From NCBI RefSeq assembly GCF_950295315.1, contig NC_080171.1:109650378-109714377 (forward strand): a stretch of DNA of 64,000 nucleotides, read 5' to 3'. This DNA is from Erinaceus europaeus. Lineage: Eukaryota > Chordata > Mammalia > Eulipotyphla > Erinaceidae. Under the pieces are notes generated by a model. That model was not told where the DNA came from and made no database searches. It saw only the letters and a list, made by a program, of their open reading frames with translations. Numbering within the stretch: position 1 is the stretch's first letter; the number at the start of each line of letters is the position of its first letter. Made by a program: the position numbers and the translations under genes. Shown piece by piece: positions 44,289-54,845 of this stretch.

Positions 44289-44514
44289 GGGCCGGGTGGG
44301 TGGTGGTGCATCTGTTTGAGCACACATGTTACAATATGAAAGAAACTGGGTTCAAGACACCTGGTCATTACCTGCAGGGGTAAGCTTTGTGAGTGGTGAC
44401 GCAGTCTTGCAGCTGACTCTCTGTCTCTCTACCACCCCCTTCCCTCTCGATTTCTGGTTATCTCTATCCAATAAATAAAATAGTAACAATAATAATAAAA
44501 ACTTAAAAAAAGTG
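44289..44514 (+). mobile_element. SINE-B
   Basis: GGGCCGGGTGGGTGGTGGTG head, ACTGGGTTCAAGACACCTGG, GCAGGGGTAAGCTTTGTGAG, CT-rich block, CTCTATCCAATAAATAAAAT tail. GAGTACCA and GAGTATCA at the two flanks look like the TSD. Confidence 0.9.
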
Positions 44515-44654
44515 AGTATCAAATTAATGGCCAACAGGTAAGAAAATCTTGCATCCTTATAATTTTATATTTGAGTTTGCAAGTATGGTAATATGAATGG
44601 ACAACACACTATTGCCAACATTACTTTTTATTATTTTATTTTATTTAATTAATT

Positions 44655-44780
44655 TTTTTGCCTCCAGGGTTATTGCTGGGGCTCAGTGCCTGCACCATAA
44701 ATCCAATGCTCCTGGAGGCCACTTTGTTGCCCTTGTTGTTGTAGCCTTGTTGTTGTTGTTGTTATTATTATTATTATTAT
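44655..44780 (-). mobile_element. SINE-A 3' half
   Basis: GCCTCCAGGGTTATTGCTGG, AATCCAATGCTCCTGGAGGC, TTGCCCTTGTTGTTGTAGCC, then TTG and TTA/ATT runs. The tRNA-like head that should follow is replaced by the unrecognised 130-bp repeat. Confidence 0.85.
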
Positions 44781-44910
44781 TGACACAATTCTTTCCTTGA
44801 CTAGCTTTATTCACTCTCATCCAAGCCCTCTGGACTTGACTTAGACATGTATCCTTTTAAGGCATACACTGGTCAAAACATGACTAGAAGTCAGTGTCAA
44901 AGAACCTTTT
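44781..44910 (-). repeat. Unrecognised repeat, copy 2
   Basis: Gap-free match to 39501-39630 (9 differences in 130). It sits between two SINE-A pieces, directly after an (ATT)n run as copy 1 does. Confidence 0.75.
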
Positions 44911-45110
44911 TTAAATATTTATTTATTTTCCCTTTTGTAGCCCTTGTTGTTTTACTGTTGTAGTTATTATTGTTGTTCTTGATGTCATCGTTGTTGGATA
45001 GGACAGAGAGAAATGGAGAGAGGAGGGGAAGACAGAAAGGAGGAGAGAAAGACACCTGCAGACCTGCTTCACTGCCTGTGAAGTGACTTCCCAGCAGGTG
45101 GGGAGCCAGG
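44911..45110 (-). mobile_element. SINE-A, head lost at L1 junction
   Basis: ATTTATTTATTTTCCCTTTT tail side, TTG-rich block, GTTGGATAGGACAGAGAGAA, CCTGCTTCACTGCCTGTGAA, then cut after CAGGTGGGGAGCCAG where L1 UTR sequence begins. Confidence 0.9.
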
Positions 45111-45712
45111 TTCACTTCTTAACAAAGTCCTAAAACCTAGATATAGACCAGGTTCCAGGAGATAGAGCATATGTTTACACGTATCCATAAACTAGGGCAA
45201 ATATATACCTGAGTAGTACACTAGAGTTTGCAGTGAGTACCCCCCAACACTTCATCTCCACTATTCCAACCTTTGGGTCCATGATTCTTCAACAATTTGT
45301 TTGGCTTTGTATGTTAACTCTCTTTTCAGCCACCAGGTTCCAGATGCCATCAGGATGCCGGCCAGGCTTCCCTGGACTGAAGACCCCACCAATGCGTCCT
45401 GGAACTCAGCTTCCCCAGAGACCCACCCTACTAGGGAAAGAGAGAGGCAGACTGGGAGTATGGACCGACCAGTCAACGCCCATGTTCAGCAGGGAAGCAA
45501 TTACAGAAGCCAGACCTTCCACCTTCTGCAACCCACAGCGACCCTGGGTCCATGCTCCCAGAGGGATAGAGAATGGGAAAGCTAACAGGGGAGGGGATGG
45601 GATATGGAGATTGGGTGGTGGGAATTGTGTGGAGTTGTACACCCCCCCCCCCATCCTATGATCTTGTTAATGTCTCCTTTCTAAAATAAATAAATAAATA
45701 AATAAATAAGAA
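45111..45712 (+). mobile_element. L1 3' UTR, young type, 5'-truncated
   Basis: Collinear with 11960-12567: TTCTTAACAAAGTCCTAAAA, CATATGTTTACACGTATCCA, CACCAGGTTCCAGATGCCAT, to a C-run (45641-45652) and an (AATA)n tail at 45685-45708. Several apparent ORFs of 70-140 codons here are shared UTR, not genes. Confidence 0.93.
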
Positions 45713-45731
45713 ATAAAAGCAGAGAAGTAAA

Positions 45732-45754
45732 ACACACACACACACACACACACA
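45732..45754. repeat. (AC)n microsatellite
   Basis: Eleven CA units just after the L1 tail. Confidence 0.95.
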
Positions 45755-47284
45755 GGTTATATAGGCTGCTTGGGTAGTTGGGGTTTTCTTTGGAAAGGTA
45801 GGTTAAATATTATTCACTTAGGATCTGGAATAGGAGGGTATTTCTTAGAAGAAGTAGATGTTTCCCAGCCTTCAGGACCTTCCCATTCTTTGATTATATT
45901 TTCCTCTTCTGGAACTATCTTGTTAAGTGATGCTGTGCCACAGCCTATGAATTATAGCACCCTCACAACAGGGGCTTTATTACAATAGCCGTAGTATGAG
46001 GATCAGGGTTAAGTAAGGAACATTTCAATCTTCATCTTGGTTCCAGTTTGTTTCTTCTGGTTCTTACTTGTGACTTGGTCCTCAGGGAATTAATTAGTCC
46101 TGTATCTGACAAAAATTTCTGGCTTTGCACTGATACACCATTTAGGAATGTGAAGGGTGGGGTAAGAGGGTGTCCTTCTGACTAATCTAGCCTGTCTCAT
46201 TTCTGTTTCTGATTTCTGCCCCAACTTCACCACCTTATGTTAGATTCTGAGCGAAACTGATGATCAGAAGAAAATCTAGCAATAGAATGTCACTGAGGAA
46301 AGATGGTAATTCCCTGACAAATTCAACACAAACTCTCTAAAACTTTGCATATGCCTGTGACCCTGGAGTCCATTTTCCAAAGTGTCAAGGTAAGATTTTC
46401 AAGAACTGGCTTGGCCATCACTTTATGCATACTTCAGACTTCAGATTTCCCAGAAGTACCAGAGCATGTCTCCTTGCTGTTTTAGCTGTGATGCTCCTTC
46501 CTATGGGAGGTGCAAGTAGACAAAATAATTGCTTAGGAAATTATGTTCAGAGTTTATGTAAGAAATCTGTTGTTGGTGAAAATGCATTTTCCCAATTTAT
46601 AAAGAAGAAATTTGTGGGTTTGTTAAAAGTGTCAAATTTTTATTAAACTCCTTTACTCCTGGTGTCATTATTCATCTTTAATTTTATTTAAGGGGTGATT
46701 TACAGTGTATTTATCCATTGACATAGAATTGCAGTTTCATTATATACTAGGATCCCCAAGTTCTTTCTATCATTATTCTTAGGCTATTTTTAGTAGAATA
46801 AAATAAAAGGTATAAATACAGTATAATAAAGAAAATAGTAAAATATTTTTTATCCCTCTGGAGTAGACTATTAATATAAAGTACTTAACTATATTTATTA
46901 AAGGCTAAGTTACATTACTTTTACTTTTTGACATTTACTGAAGTCTGAAAACCTCGAAAAATGTCATGTTAAAAACAAATAAAATGTCATCTTGATAAGA
47001 GGCATGAGGTGATGCAGAATATATACATGACAAATAAACATATAATCTTGCGGTGTTCTTAAATTCCTGAGAATTTTATATTTATATGCAAGTAGTTAAA
47101 AGAACAGAGAAAACTCTCTTCTATCCGTGTGGAGGTTGGTCTCCCAAGGACATTTTTTAATTTTTTTTATTTTCAATAATTGGTCACCTGTTCCTTCATT
47201 ACTGCATTTCTTCACAAGTAATAAGACTGTACTTCTTTAGAAACAGTCTGTGGCTTTTTCACATCTCCCAATTATTCTGAATCT
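45755..47284. other. No recognised feature
   Basis: Unique-looking. A frame at 46425-46646 begins with a signal-peptide-like hydrophobic run but has no other support. 46680-47150 is very AT-rich. Confidence 0.4.
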
Positions 47285-47829
47285 GTGACTCTGCAGAGCA
47301 GAGAGCCATACAAAGGAGGAAATTACTCTTTGGATCTCAGCAGGCAGAGGCCGGAAGCACTTTCACACACCGCGGGCTTCACATCACAGCATTTGCCATA
47401 CCCCTTACCTGCTTCTCTCTACTTCCTAATTTGGCTCTGCACATCTCGCCACCACCAGCTGTGCACACGACCATCGGCTTCAGATCTCCTGCATGTCCTG
47501 AAAGGACTATGAGCTCTAATTGTAAAACTTCTTCCAGCATAGGTTCCCCAGAATGCTTCTACCTTTCCAATTTTGGGCTGTTCTTCCTGTCTAGCAAGGA
47601 AGGACAAACCTCCATCACCACTCACCTTGTGCTGTCCTCTGGGGGGAATAGATGCTGGTCTAAACCTGGTTGGTGCACAATAGCTATTGGTAAGGGTTAT
47701 GCTTTCGGCATTCCTCAGGATGATGTCTACATTGTGGGAGATTTTATCTCTATTGACCACCCACCCTCAGAGATTCCTGCTCTGCTTATATAAGACAAAG
47801 TTAACTGCACCCTAAATATCACTTATCTG
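47285..47829 (+). pseudogene. Unidentified coding-like remnant
   Basis: Clearly GC-richer than its flanks. A 120-codon frame at 47431-47793 contains GGNRCWSKPGWCTIAIGKGY and YIVGDFISIDHPPSEIP, and past a TAA the same frame reads KVNCTLNITYLREG with two N-glycosylation sequons. Upstream (47285-47430) coding character is visible only in shifted frames. Cys/Trp-rich, glycosylated-looking sequence suggests an extracellular or viral-envelope-type protein fragment. This is inference; I cannot identify the family. A SINE-A interrupts it at 47830. Confidence 0.35.
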
Positions 47830-48115
47830 CGTGAGGGGAGGGCGGATGGTATGGGCAGTGGCACACAGGGCTCATTGCACATAGTATTAACCTCAAGGAC
47901 CTGCATAAAGATCTGGGTTCAAGCCTCCGGCTCCCCACCTGCAGAAGGGACATTTCACAGAGGTGAAGCAGGACTGCAGGTGTCTTTCTCTTCCTCTATC
48001 TCATCCCTCCTCTCTCAATTTCTTTCTGTCCTATTCAATAAAATGGCCACCAGGGTCATTGGATTCATAGTGTTGGCACCAAGCCCCAAGGATAAACTTG
48101 GAGGCAATATATATA
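47830..48115 (+). mobile_element. SINE-A with 12-bp TSD
   Basis: Head GGCAGTGGCACACAGGGCTC, GTTCAAGCCTCCGGCTCCCC, AGGTGAAGCAGGACTGCAGG, CT-rich block, and 3' module GTCATTGGATTCATAGTGTT, CTTGGAGGC. TSD ATCACTTATCTG at 47818-47829 and 48116-48127. It lacks the CAA block. Confidence 0.94.
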
Positions 48116-48127
48116 ATCACTTATCTG

Positions 48128-49150
48128 GTAAGCATGAACTAGGCTAGGATAAACAAAAAATCAAGCCTAGCACATTCAGCAATTGTATTAAAAAAAAAAA
48201 AGCTCAATGCTTTCTAATTTTGTGATGCATGGGAAAAATGTTTAAGATGATTAGCTAATGGAGACTAGATATTTCTTCCCATAGCACACTGTGTCTAAAA
48301 TAAAACTGAAATGATTTTAAAATACTCCAAGTCCTTTAGCCAGTTCTTCCCCAATAGTCATTAAGTGTTTGTAGATTCCTGAAAAAAAGTTTTTAAATTG
48401 CTGCAGCCATTTTTTGCTAAGATGGTCAAATTATTAAAATGTATGTGCTAGGGTGATTCATAACACATGCTAGCATCAAGGAGAGACAATTCCCCTTAAG
48501 ATGAAAAATTTAGTCATTCAGAATTTACAGAGATTAATGAAAAAAATATTCTGAAGCAGTAAATAACTAATCACATTTATTTGCCATTTCAGGTCTAAGT
48601 GGCCTAAGTGAATGAAAGAAGCTAGTGATGCTTTGAAAACTGTCAGTGATAATCTGCAGAACAGCCTGATGTGAGCTGAAGTACACCAGAGACAATTTGG
48701 ACATTAGCTTTTCTGGTTTGCTGGACTGCTTTCACTGTTCACATTTAGCAGTGCATTACTTGATAATTTTTATGCAGATTTAAAATGGGCATGCTTTCTT
48801 GGGGAAATTAAGTGATGCAAATCTTATTTCTTTTCCTCACTAAAAACAAATCCTCTATTTTTTTTTTTTTGCTTTAAGTCTAAATCATGACAGTTCTTTA
48901 TATATATTACCCTTATAATGTCCGAACCAATAGACATTTGCAACTTAGAGTTTCTGAGTTGAAGATAATAGAGTAGGTATTGTTCCAAGGGGTGGGGTGG
49001 GGGGGGAGTAAGAATTGAAGTTGAAATAGAGCTAGAAAATTAACATCTCTGGAGTTTCCTACCCATAGTTCTTGAGAACTTCATAACTTCATTTATGCTA
49101 GGAAAATTGCTTTATTAAAGCAAAATAGAAAATAAAAAGACGGTATACAA
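48128..49150. other. Unique, repeat-poor sequence
   Basis: No gene recognised. 48530-48850 has balanced composition, no simple repeats and an octamer ATGCAAAT at 48815-48822. It is a candidate conserved non-coding block. A G-rich run GGGGTGGGGTGGGGGGGGAG is at 48990-49009. Confidence 0.4.
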
Positions 49151-49154
49151 TGTG

Positions 49155-49390
49155 AGGACTGGGATATTCCAGGCTAAGGGCCTGCACAAATCCACTGTTT
49201 CTGGTGGCCAGTTTTTCTATTTTTTTTCTTTTTCTAGAGGAGAGGAGGCAAAGAGAAAGAGAGCCACTTGCACCCCTGTTCCACGGCTTGTGAAGCTTCC
49301 ATTATAGACAGGGGCCAAAAGCTTGAGCTCAGATCCTTGTATAAGGTGATATGTATACTTTACAGGGTGTGCCACCACCATGCTGTGAAT
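49155..49390 (-). mobile_element. Old SINE-A
   Basis: GGATATTCCAGGCTAAGGGC with AAATCCACTGTTTCTGGTGG (3' module), GAGGAGAGGAGGCAAAGAGA, CCTGTTCCACGGCTTGTGAA, GATCCTTGTATAAGG, GGGTGTGCCACCACCATGCT. Confidence 0.75.
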
Positions 49391-49553
49391 TTGCTGTATT
49401 TTAACATGGATTTTTCTAGTTAAAAACGGTATTTCTAGAGATGATCCTAAATTAGGTAAGATTCTTCTTCTTCTTTTTTTTTTTAATGCAAAGTTACCAC
49501 AGCTTTTCTTGACCTCTACTTGCTAATGTGACACACCTTGGGAAAAAAAAATC

Positions 49554-49770
49554 TAGTAAGGATCCTGGTTCAAGCCCCTGGCTCCCCACCTACAGGGACT
49601 CGCTTCACAGGCAGTGAAGCAGGTCTGCAGGTGTCTGTCTTTCTCTCCCCCTCTCTGTCTTTCCAGCCTCTCTCCATTTCTCTCTGTCCTAGCTAACAAT
49701 GATGACATCAATAAAAACAACAATAAAAAAACAAGGGCAACAAAAGGGAAAATAAATAAAAATAAATAAA
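49554..49770 (+). mobile_element. SINE-A, slightly 5'-truncated
   Basis: It starts at AAGGATCCTGGTTCAAGCCC, then TCGCTTCACAGGCAGTGAAG, CAGGTCTGCAGGTGTCTGTC, CCATTTCTCTCTGTCCTAGC, AACAATGATGACATCAATAA and an AAATAAATAAAA tail. A/T-rich AAAATCTA flanks both ends. Confidence 0.92.
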
Positions 49771-50073
49771 TAAAATCTAATCACTTTGGGAAAGGTCAAT
49801 CCTGCAGACAGACAATAAAGACTTGTTGTTCTTCTAACTAAATCTGCTTCTCAGGAGACCACCATGTCAGGCACTCAGTGTTATTTCTTTTTAACTTTTA
49901 ACACTTGACCAATAATTGGTCCTCACCTGTCACAAAAGCTGTTGAGAGAGTAATGAGAGAGTCATTGGGAAACGATTTCAGATCCGTGGAGACAGGCACT
50001 TTATAAACTCTCCTCTCTCAGAGCTGGCCTCTGACTTAGTTCTGGCAGTTAACCAATAGTTTCCACTGTGGCT

Positions 50074-50075
<2 letters not shown>

Positions 50076-50127
<52 letters not shown>
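50076..50127. repeat. (TG)n microsatellite
   Basis: Uninterrupted TG array of about 26 units. Confidence 0.98.
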
Positions 50128-50128
<1 letters not shown>

Positions 50129-50766
50129 TGTTATGGTCCTGAATACATTTCACAGAAGTTACTTGGGGACTTGCATCTTTTTTTCTATGCCCCACCCCCC
50201 AAAATCTAAGGTAAATGCTTAGTTTGCAAGTGGAAAGCCAATTAAATCAAGAAATAACCCCCATCTGGCTAACTTCTATAGTAACTTAGCATTTTTCCAG
50301 ATGTTAGTCCCTGAGGAAATAAGCTAGTGCTTGTCTCATCTGGAAATGCTGCACAGCACTAAAATCTAATCAAGTGTTGGAAAAGGAGCACAATTTTCTG
50401 GATTTCAGAAATGGACTTACTTCTTTTCTTTCTTTTTTTCCCCCCTTTCTTAACTATAATAGAATAGTAACTAGTGGGAGTCCTCAAGGATTCCTTCTTA
50501 CCTCTGCTTTTTCTGACTGTGGATTGAACCACTGGGCAATTATTGGAACCTATAATCACATAAAATATAAGTTATTTGCCAAATTACCAATGGCTCAAAT
50601 ATCTTCCCATAAAATGTTATCAGATTAGAAAATGTATAAGTATTAATGTGAAATATATCTACTTTATTTTAATTACTTTATAAGGCTACTAAAAGATAAA
50701 ATATTAAATAGCATTTGTTATATGAGCTTTTTTTCAAGGTGCAGTCTTAATTGTAGGATTAGTTTA

Positions 50767-50791
50767 TGTGTGTGTGTGTGTGTGTGTATGT
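50767..50791. repeat. (TG)n microsatellite, short
   Basis: About eleven TG units ending in TATG. Confidence 0.93.
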
Positions 50792-50846
50792 AAATGGTCT
50801 GTCTACAGTTAGTCCTATGGCTATATTATTTCTACTTCCCTCACTT

Positions 50847-51144
50847 TTATTTTTAAGATTTAAAAAAAAATCTATTGATTCCCTTTTGTTGCCTTTGTTG
50901 TTTTATTGCTGTAGTTATTATTGTTGTTGTTATTGATATCATTGTTGTTGGATAGGACAGAGAGAAATGGAGAGAGGAGGGGAAGACAGAGGGGGAGAGA
51001 AAGACAGACACCTGCAGACCTGCTTCACCACTTGTGAAGTGACAGGTGGGGAGCAAGGGGCTCGAACTGGGATCCTTAGGCTGATTCTTGCACTTTGCGC
51101 CATGTGCCATGTGCACTTAATCCGCTGCGCTACCGTCCAACTCC
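50847..51144 (-). mobile_element. SINE-A with 12-bp TSD
   Basis: Antisense with TTG block, GGATAGGACAGAGAGAAATG, CCTGCTTCACCACTTGTGAA and a head with duplicated GCCATGTGCCATGTGC, ending AATCCGCTGCGCTACCGTCC. TSD CTTCCCTCACTT at 50835-50846 and 51145-51156. Confidence 0.95.
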
Positions 51145-51156
51145 CTTCCCTCACTT

Positions 51157-51431
51157 CTTATATAGAGGTTGAAGTTAAGCTGAAATTGTTATCATATCGG
51201 CACCATAATTCTATTACTATATTCTACATGGGAAGCTTGAAAATTAGTAGAAGTATTTTTGGGAAATAGAGCAAACCTGAAAATTCTTCTGAATTTAAAC
51301 GTATGAAAATTAGGATTATTTGTTAAGATAACTCCTTTTCAATTTTAATTTAGCAGCATCAATTGTGCTATCATTTGAATAATTATCCTCGCTTATGTGG
51401 CATCAAAGATTTCAACAGTTACAGTTTTTAC
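51157..51431. other. No recognised feature
   Basis: AT-rich unique-looking sequence. Confidence 0.4.
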
Positions 51432-51650
51432 TGAGGAGTCAGGTAGTGGCCCACCCACCCAAGGGTGCACACACATTACGTCTCTCGAAGAACCTGACCC
51501 TCATATGCATGGTATGAACTTCATGAGTGGTGGAGCAGTGCTACAGGGGTCTCTCCTCTCCACACCCCACCCCCCATAGTCTGTCAAACCAAAAGGAAAA
51601 ATATAGCTACTGGAAATAGTGAAACTGCACAGGCATAACCTTGGTGACAA
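51432..51650 (+). mobile_element. SINE-B, diverged, with 3' module
   Basis: GAGTCAGGTAGTGGCCCACC head, GAACCTGACCCTCATATGCA, GAACTTCATGAGTGGTGGAG, CTACAGGGGTCTCTCCTCTC, then CTACTGGAAATAGTGAAACT and ATAACCTTGGTGACAATGG. Confidence 0.7.
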
Positions 51651-51730
51651 TGGAAGAAAGGAAGAAGGGAGAGAAGGAAGGAAGGAGATAATGAAGGAAG
51701 GAAAATTACAGAAAGAGAGAGAGAGAGAAA
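51650..51730. repeat. (GAAG)n/(GA)n tract
   Basis: GAAGGAAGGAAGG units followed by GAGAGAGAGAGAGA. Confidence 0.88.
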
Positions 51731-52045
51731 AATATTATGCCTAGTTCAATAACTTTCAACTTTTTTTTTCCTCTTTCAGGGAGCATCCATTGATTCAATT
51801 CTCCAAAGTATAACTGAGAAAAACAGATAAGACAGGTTTACCCAGCCTTCCCTGCCTGTTCCTAAAACGGAGGAGCAGTCAGGGTTTGTAGGTGAGAGTT
51901 ACCTCTTACTATGGGAGCTTAGTCTCAAAATCCCTCATGGGTTTGACAATTCCTCTAGTTGGGTCCTAAGGAATGCAGCTTCAATGCTCTAAAGTTGAGA
52001 CATCTAGCGGCCCTAATTTCTCTCTTTTTAAAATTGTTGTTAAAA
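51731..52045. other. No recognised feature
   Basis: Unique-looking sequence with a T-run at 51761-51769. Confidence 0.4.
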
Positions 52046-52047
52046 TA

Positions 52048-52275
52048 TCCTTCTTTTTAATCTTTTATTTATTTATTTACTATTGGATAGACAAAGACGA
52101 AGAGAAATTGAGAGAGGAGGGGAGATAGAGAGGAAAAGAGACAGAGAGACACCTGAAGCCCTGCTTCCCTACTGGTGAAGGTTTCCCTCTGTAGGTGGGG
52201 ACCAGGAGCTTCAGAGTGGGTCCTTGGACACTGTAATGTGTGTTCTTAACCAGGAGTGCCACTTCCTTGCCTCTT
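52048..52275 (-). mobile_element. SINE-B
   Basis: TTTATTTATTTATTTACTAT tail, GAAATTGAGAGAGGAGGGGA, CCCTGCTTCCCTACTGGTGA, TGTGTTCTTAACCAGGAGTG, CCACTTCCTTGCCTC. Confidence 0.88.
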
Positions 52276-52294
52276 AATTTCCCTCTATGTACTT

Positions 52295-52600
52295 TTTACT
52301 TTTTTATTATTATTTGAGAGAGGGGGATATTGAGAGGGAGAAGGAAGGAGAAGGAGAGGGAGAGGGAGAGGAGAGGGAGAGGGAGAGGGAGAGGGAGAGG
52401 GAGAGGGAGAGGGAGAGGGAGAGGGAGAGGGAGAGGAGAGGGAGAGGGAGAGGGAGAGGGAGAGTCAGAGGCAGAGGGAGAGGGGGAGGGAACACAGCAC
52501 CAAAGCTTCCTTCAGTTGTATAAGGGCCTGGAGTATGTACATGGCTAAGTAGCATGCTATCCAAGTAAGCTATCGATATTTCACCAGCACTCTTTCTGTA
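52295..52600 (-). mobile_element. SINE of another tRNA-related type, expanded by a minisatellite
   Basis: TTTTTTATTATTATTTGAGA tail side, the GGGAGA array, then ACACAGCACCAAAGCTTCCT, GTACATGGCTAAGTAGCATG and CTATCCAAGTAAGCTATCGA, a head distinct from SINE-A to D. The array fills the CT-rich block. Confidence 0.65.
52352..52490. repeat. (GGGAGA)n minisatellite
   Basis: Roughly twenty hexamer units on the plus strand, with two GGAGAGGAGA breaks (about 52368 and 52433). It is purely purine on one strand and near mirror-symmetric. Confidence 0.95.
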
Positions 52601-52609
52601 TTTAATTTA

Positions 52610-52870
52610 TTTTTTTTGCCATATTTTATTTGAGATCCATAGTGGGTTATAAGATTTTAAGACTACAGGGTATAGTTATACACTGCACCCACACCAAACT
52701 TCTGTGCCCTCACCTTCCCATCTCCCAAAAATAACCATTATAGTTCTTACAAAGTATTGAAATAGTTTGTTTGCTTCTGTTTTTTTTTCCTTCAAGTTTA
52801 TCCCCCCCCTACTTTATCTCTTGGTCAGGAGTCATTGATTAAGCTAAGAAGCCTACATATATTTTAAAAG
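52610..52870 (-). mobile_element. Old L1 3' UTR-type end, antisense
   Basis: TTGAGATCCATAGTGGGTTA, AAGACTACAGGGTATAGTTA, CACTGCACCCACACCAAACT, CTTACAAAGTATTGAAATAG, GAGTCATTGATTAAGC. I recognise this as an abundant antisense retroposon 3' end, likely L1, but it differs from the other UTRs in this window. Confidence 0.45.
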
Positions 52871-53120
52871 CCCTCAGGTTCCCATAGCCTACAGGGAAGA
52901 AAAAGAACAAAAGAGGCTTTTAAGCCACTGTGCTCCAACTCAGGGATTAAATTAATATTGAAACAACTGTTAATTTCCACAACTGTGAACCCTTTAAGTA
53001 CGTTACTTAGACACAAGTCAATCCAGGCAAGAGTGATCAGTAATTTGAAAAGTACTGAGAGAGGGACTTCATAATATACTATATAAAATGGTTAAACCAA
53101 CAAGAAGAAATATTGGAGAA

Positions 53121-54060
53121 ATGAACCAGGACAAGAGTCCAGCTAAAACCCTCCCAAAGATTGAGGCACAAAATAATTAGGTCAACATCCAAACACTAGT
53201 TAAGGAAATAATCACAGGAGTGAGTAAAGAGTTTGAAAGAATGGTCATCAGAAATGCAGAAACAACCAATGAGACTCTGGAAGAAAACACTAATGATCTC
53301 AAGGTTATTAGAGAGCTGAAAGCTGAAATAGCTGAGCTAAGAACATAACTAGCTGAACAAGTATCAGAACAGGGTAACAAAATATATGAACTCCAGAAAA
53401 CAGTAGAGGGGAGAGAGAATAGAAGAAATGAGGCTGAAGACAGAATTAGCAAGACCGAGGACAAATTAGAGACAACTAAAAAAGAAGTAAGAGATCTCAA
53501 AAGGAGATTAATAGATACTGAGAACAACACCAGATACCTATGGGATGACTTCAAAAGAAATAATGTACGCATTTTGGCTTACCAGAGGAAGAAGAAAGAG
53601 ATGGAGGGGAAGAAAGCATTCTTCAGGACATAATAGCTGAGAACTTCTCTAGTCTAGACAACATAAAAGACAGAAAGGTTCAAGAAGCCTAGAGGGTCCC
53701 AAACAGAATTAACCCAGACTTAAAGATACAAAGACACATCATTTTGAGAAAGGAAAGGAATAAGGATAAAGAAAGGATCCTGAAGGCTGCAAGAGAAAAA
53801 CAGAGTCACTTACAGAGGAAAACCCATAAGATTAGCAGCAGACTTCACACAACACTACAGGCCAGGAGAAAATGGCAAGATATCTATTGAGTGCTCAATA
53901 AGAAATGCTTTCAACTAAGACTACTGTATCCTGCTAGACTGTCATTCAGACTAGATGGAAGCATAAAAACCTTCTCAAACAAATAACAGTTGAAGGAATC
54001 AACTATCACTAAGCCTGCCCTGAAAGAAGTTCTGAAAGATCTCCTATAAACAGTCAGACC
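53121..54060 (+). pseudogene. L1 ORF1, degenerate
   Basis: It starts MNQDKSPAKTLPKI, like the antisense ORF1 at 21548. The coiled-coil region (DLKVIRELKAEIAELRT, NEAEDRISKTEDKLETTKKE) is readable with stops at the 20th codon and after ELRT. The RRM and C-terminal domain survive only in pieces. The end is approximate. Confidence 0.85.
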
Positions 54061-54104
54061 ACCATAAATATACCATATATCAGAACACTCTAAAAACTAC
54101 ACAA

Positions 54105-54834
54105 ATGGCATTAAAATATCTTAAATCTTTGATATCAGAAAATATCAATGGCATGAATTCACCTATTAAAAGGCGCAGAGTAGGAAGATGGATGAGAAAA
54201 CACAAACCAACAATATGCTGTCTACAGGAAACCTACCTAACTCAACAAGACAAACACAGACTCAAAGTGAAAAGATGGAAAACTATCATACAAGCCAATG
54301 GTCCACAAAAAAGGGCAGGAACAACTATTTTCATATCTGACATGATAGACTTTAAAATAAATAAAATTTAAAAAGATAGGGATGGACACTACTTAGTGCT
54401 CAGAGGATCAGTCAATCAAGAAGACTTAACAATTATTAACATCTATGCACCCAATGAGAAGTCCTCTAAATACAGCAAACATCTACTAAAAGAGCTACAG
54501 CAATATATTGACAGCAACACAGAAGAAGACCCAAATAAATCAGATCATAAATGAAAGAGGAGATAACAACAGACACTGCAGAATTTCAGCATATCATGTG
54601 AGACTTCTAGGAACAACTATATGCCACCAAGCTAGAGAAATAGATGATTTCCTAGATACCTATGTACTTCCAAAATTAAGTAAAGAGGAACTAGATAACA
54701 TGAACAGGCCCATTACAGCTAATGAAGTTGAAACAGTTATCAAAAACCTTCCCAAAAATAAAAGTCCTATACCAGATGGTTTTACAAATGAATTCTACAA
54801 AACCTTCAGAGAAGAACTAAATTATAATTATTAA
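54105..54834 (+). pseudogene. L1 ORF2, internally deleted fragment
   Basis: It begins with the endonuclease N-terminus (TICCLQETYLTQQDKHRLKV with the catalytic Glu), has a stop at 54369-54371, and loses the rest of the endonuclease and linker near 54522. The RT start ([38 protein letters not shown]) is frameshifted relative to the first part. SPIPDG replaces the usual SPGPDG. Confidence 0.85.
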
Positions 54835-54845
54835 CCTCCCCCACT

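Larger units (their letters stand above)
49771..50834. other. Unique sequence with TG arrays
   Basis: No gene recognised. It contains the TG arrays at 50076-50127 and about 50767-50789, and a pyrimidine run at 50421-50449. Confidence 0.4.
52905..54835 (+). mobile_element. L1 with 5' UTR end, ORF1 and deleted ORF2
   Basis: It includes a 5' UTR remnant up to 53120, ORF1 from 53121, and ORF2 from 54105. ORF2 jumps from the endonuclease (...QQYIDSNT, near 54522) straight to the sequence before the RT (QINQIINERGD), removing roughly 300 codons. It ends in the RT fingers with EFYKTFREELN, then unrelated CCTCCCCCACTTTAACCTCC repeats. Multiply disrupted and inactive. Confidence 0.88.

Noticed and set aside
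46425..46646. 73-codon ORF with a signal-peptide-like N-terminus (CLLAVLAVMLLPMGGAS)
   Set aside because: No domain, no regular codon bias, no neighbouring exon signal; consistent with chance in this amount of sequence.
52287..52564. Arg/Glu/Gly-rich and Leu/Ser-rich ORFs
   Set aside because: Produced by the GGGAGA minisatellite; no protein beyond the repeat.
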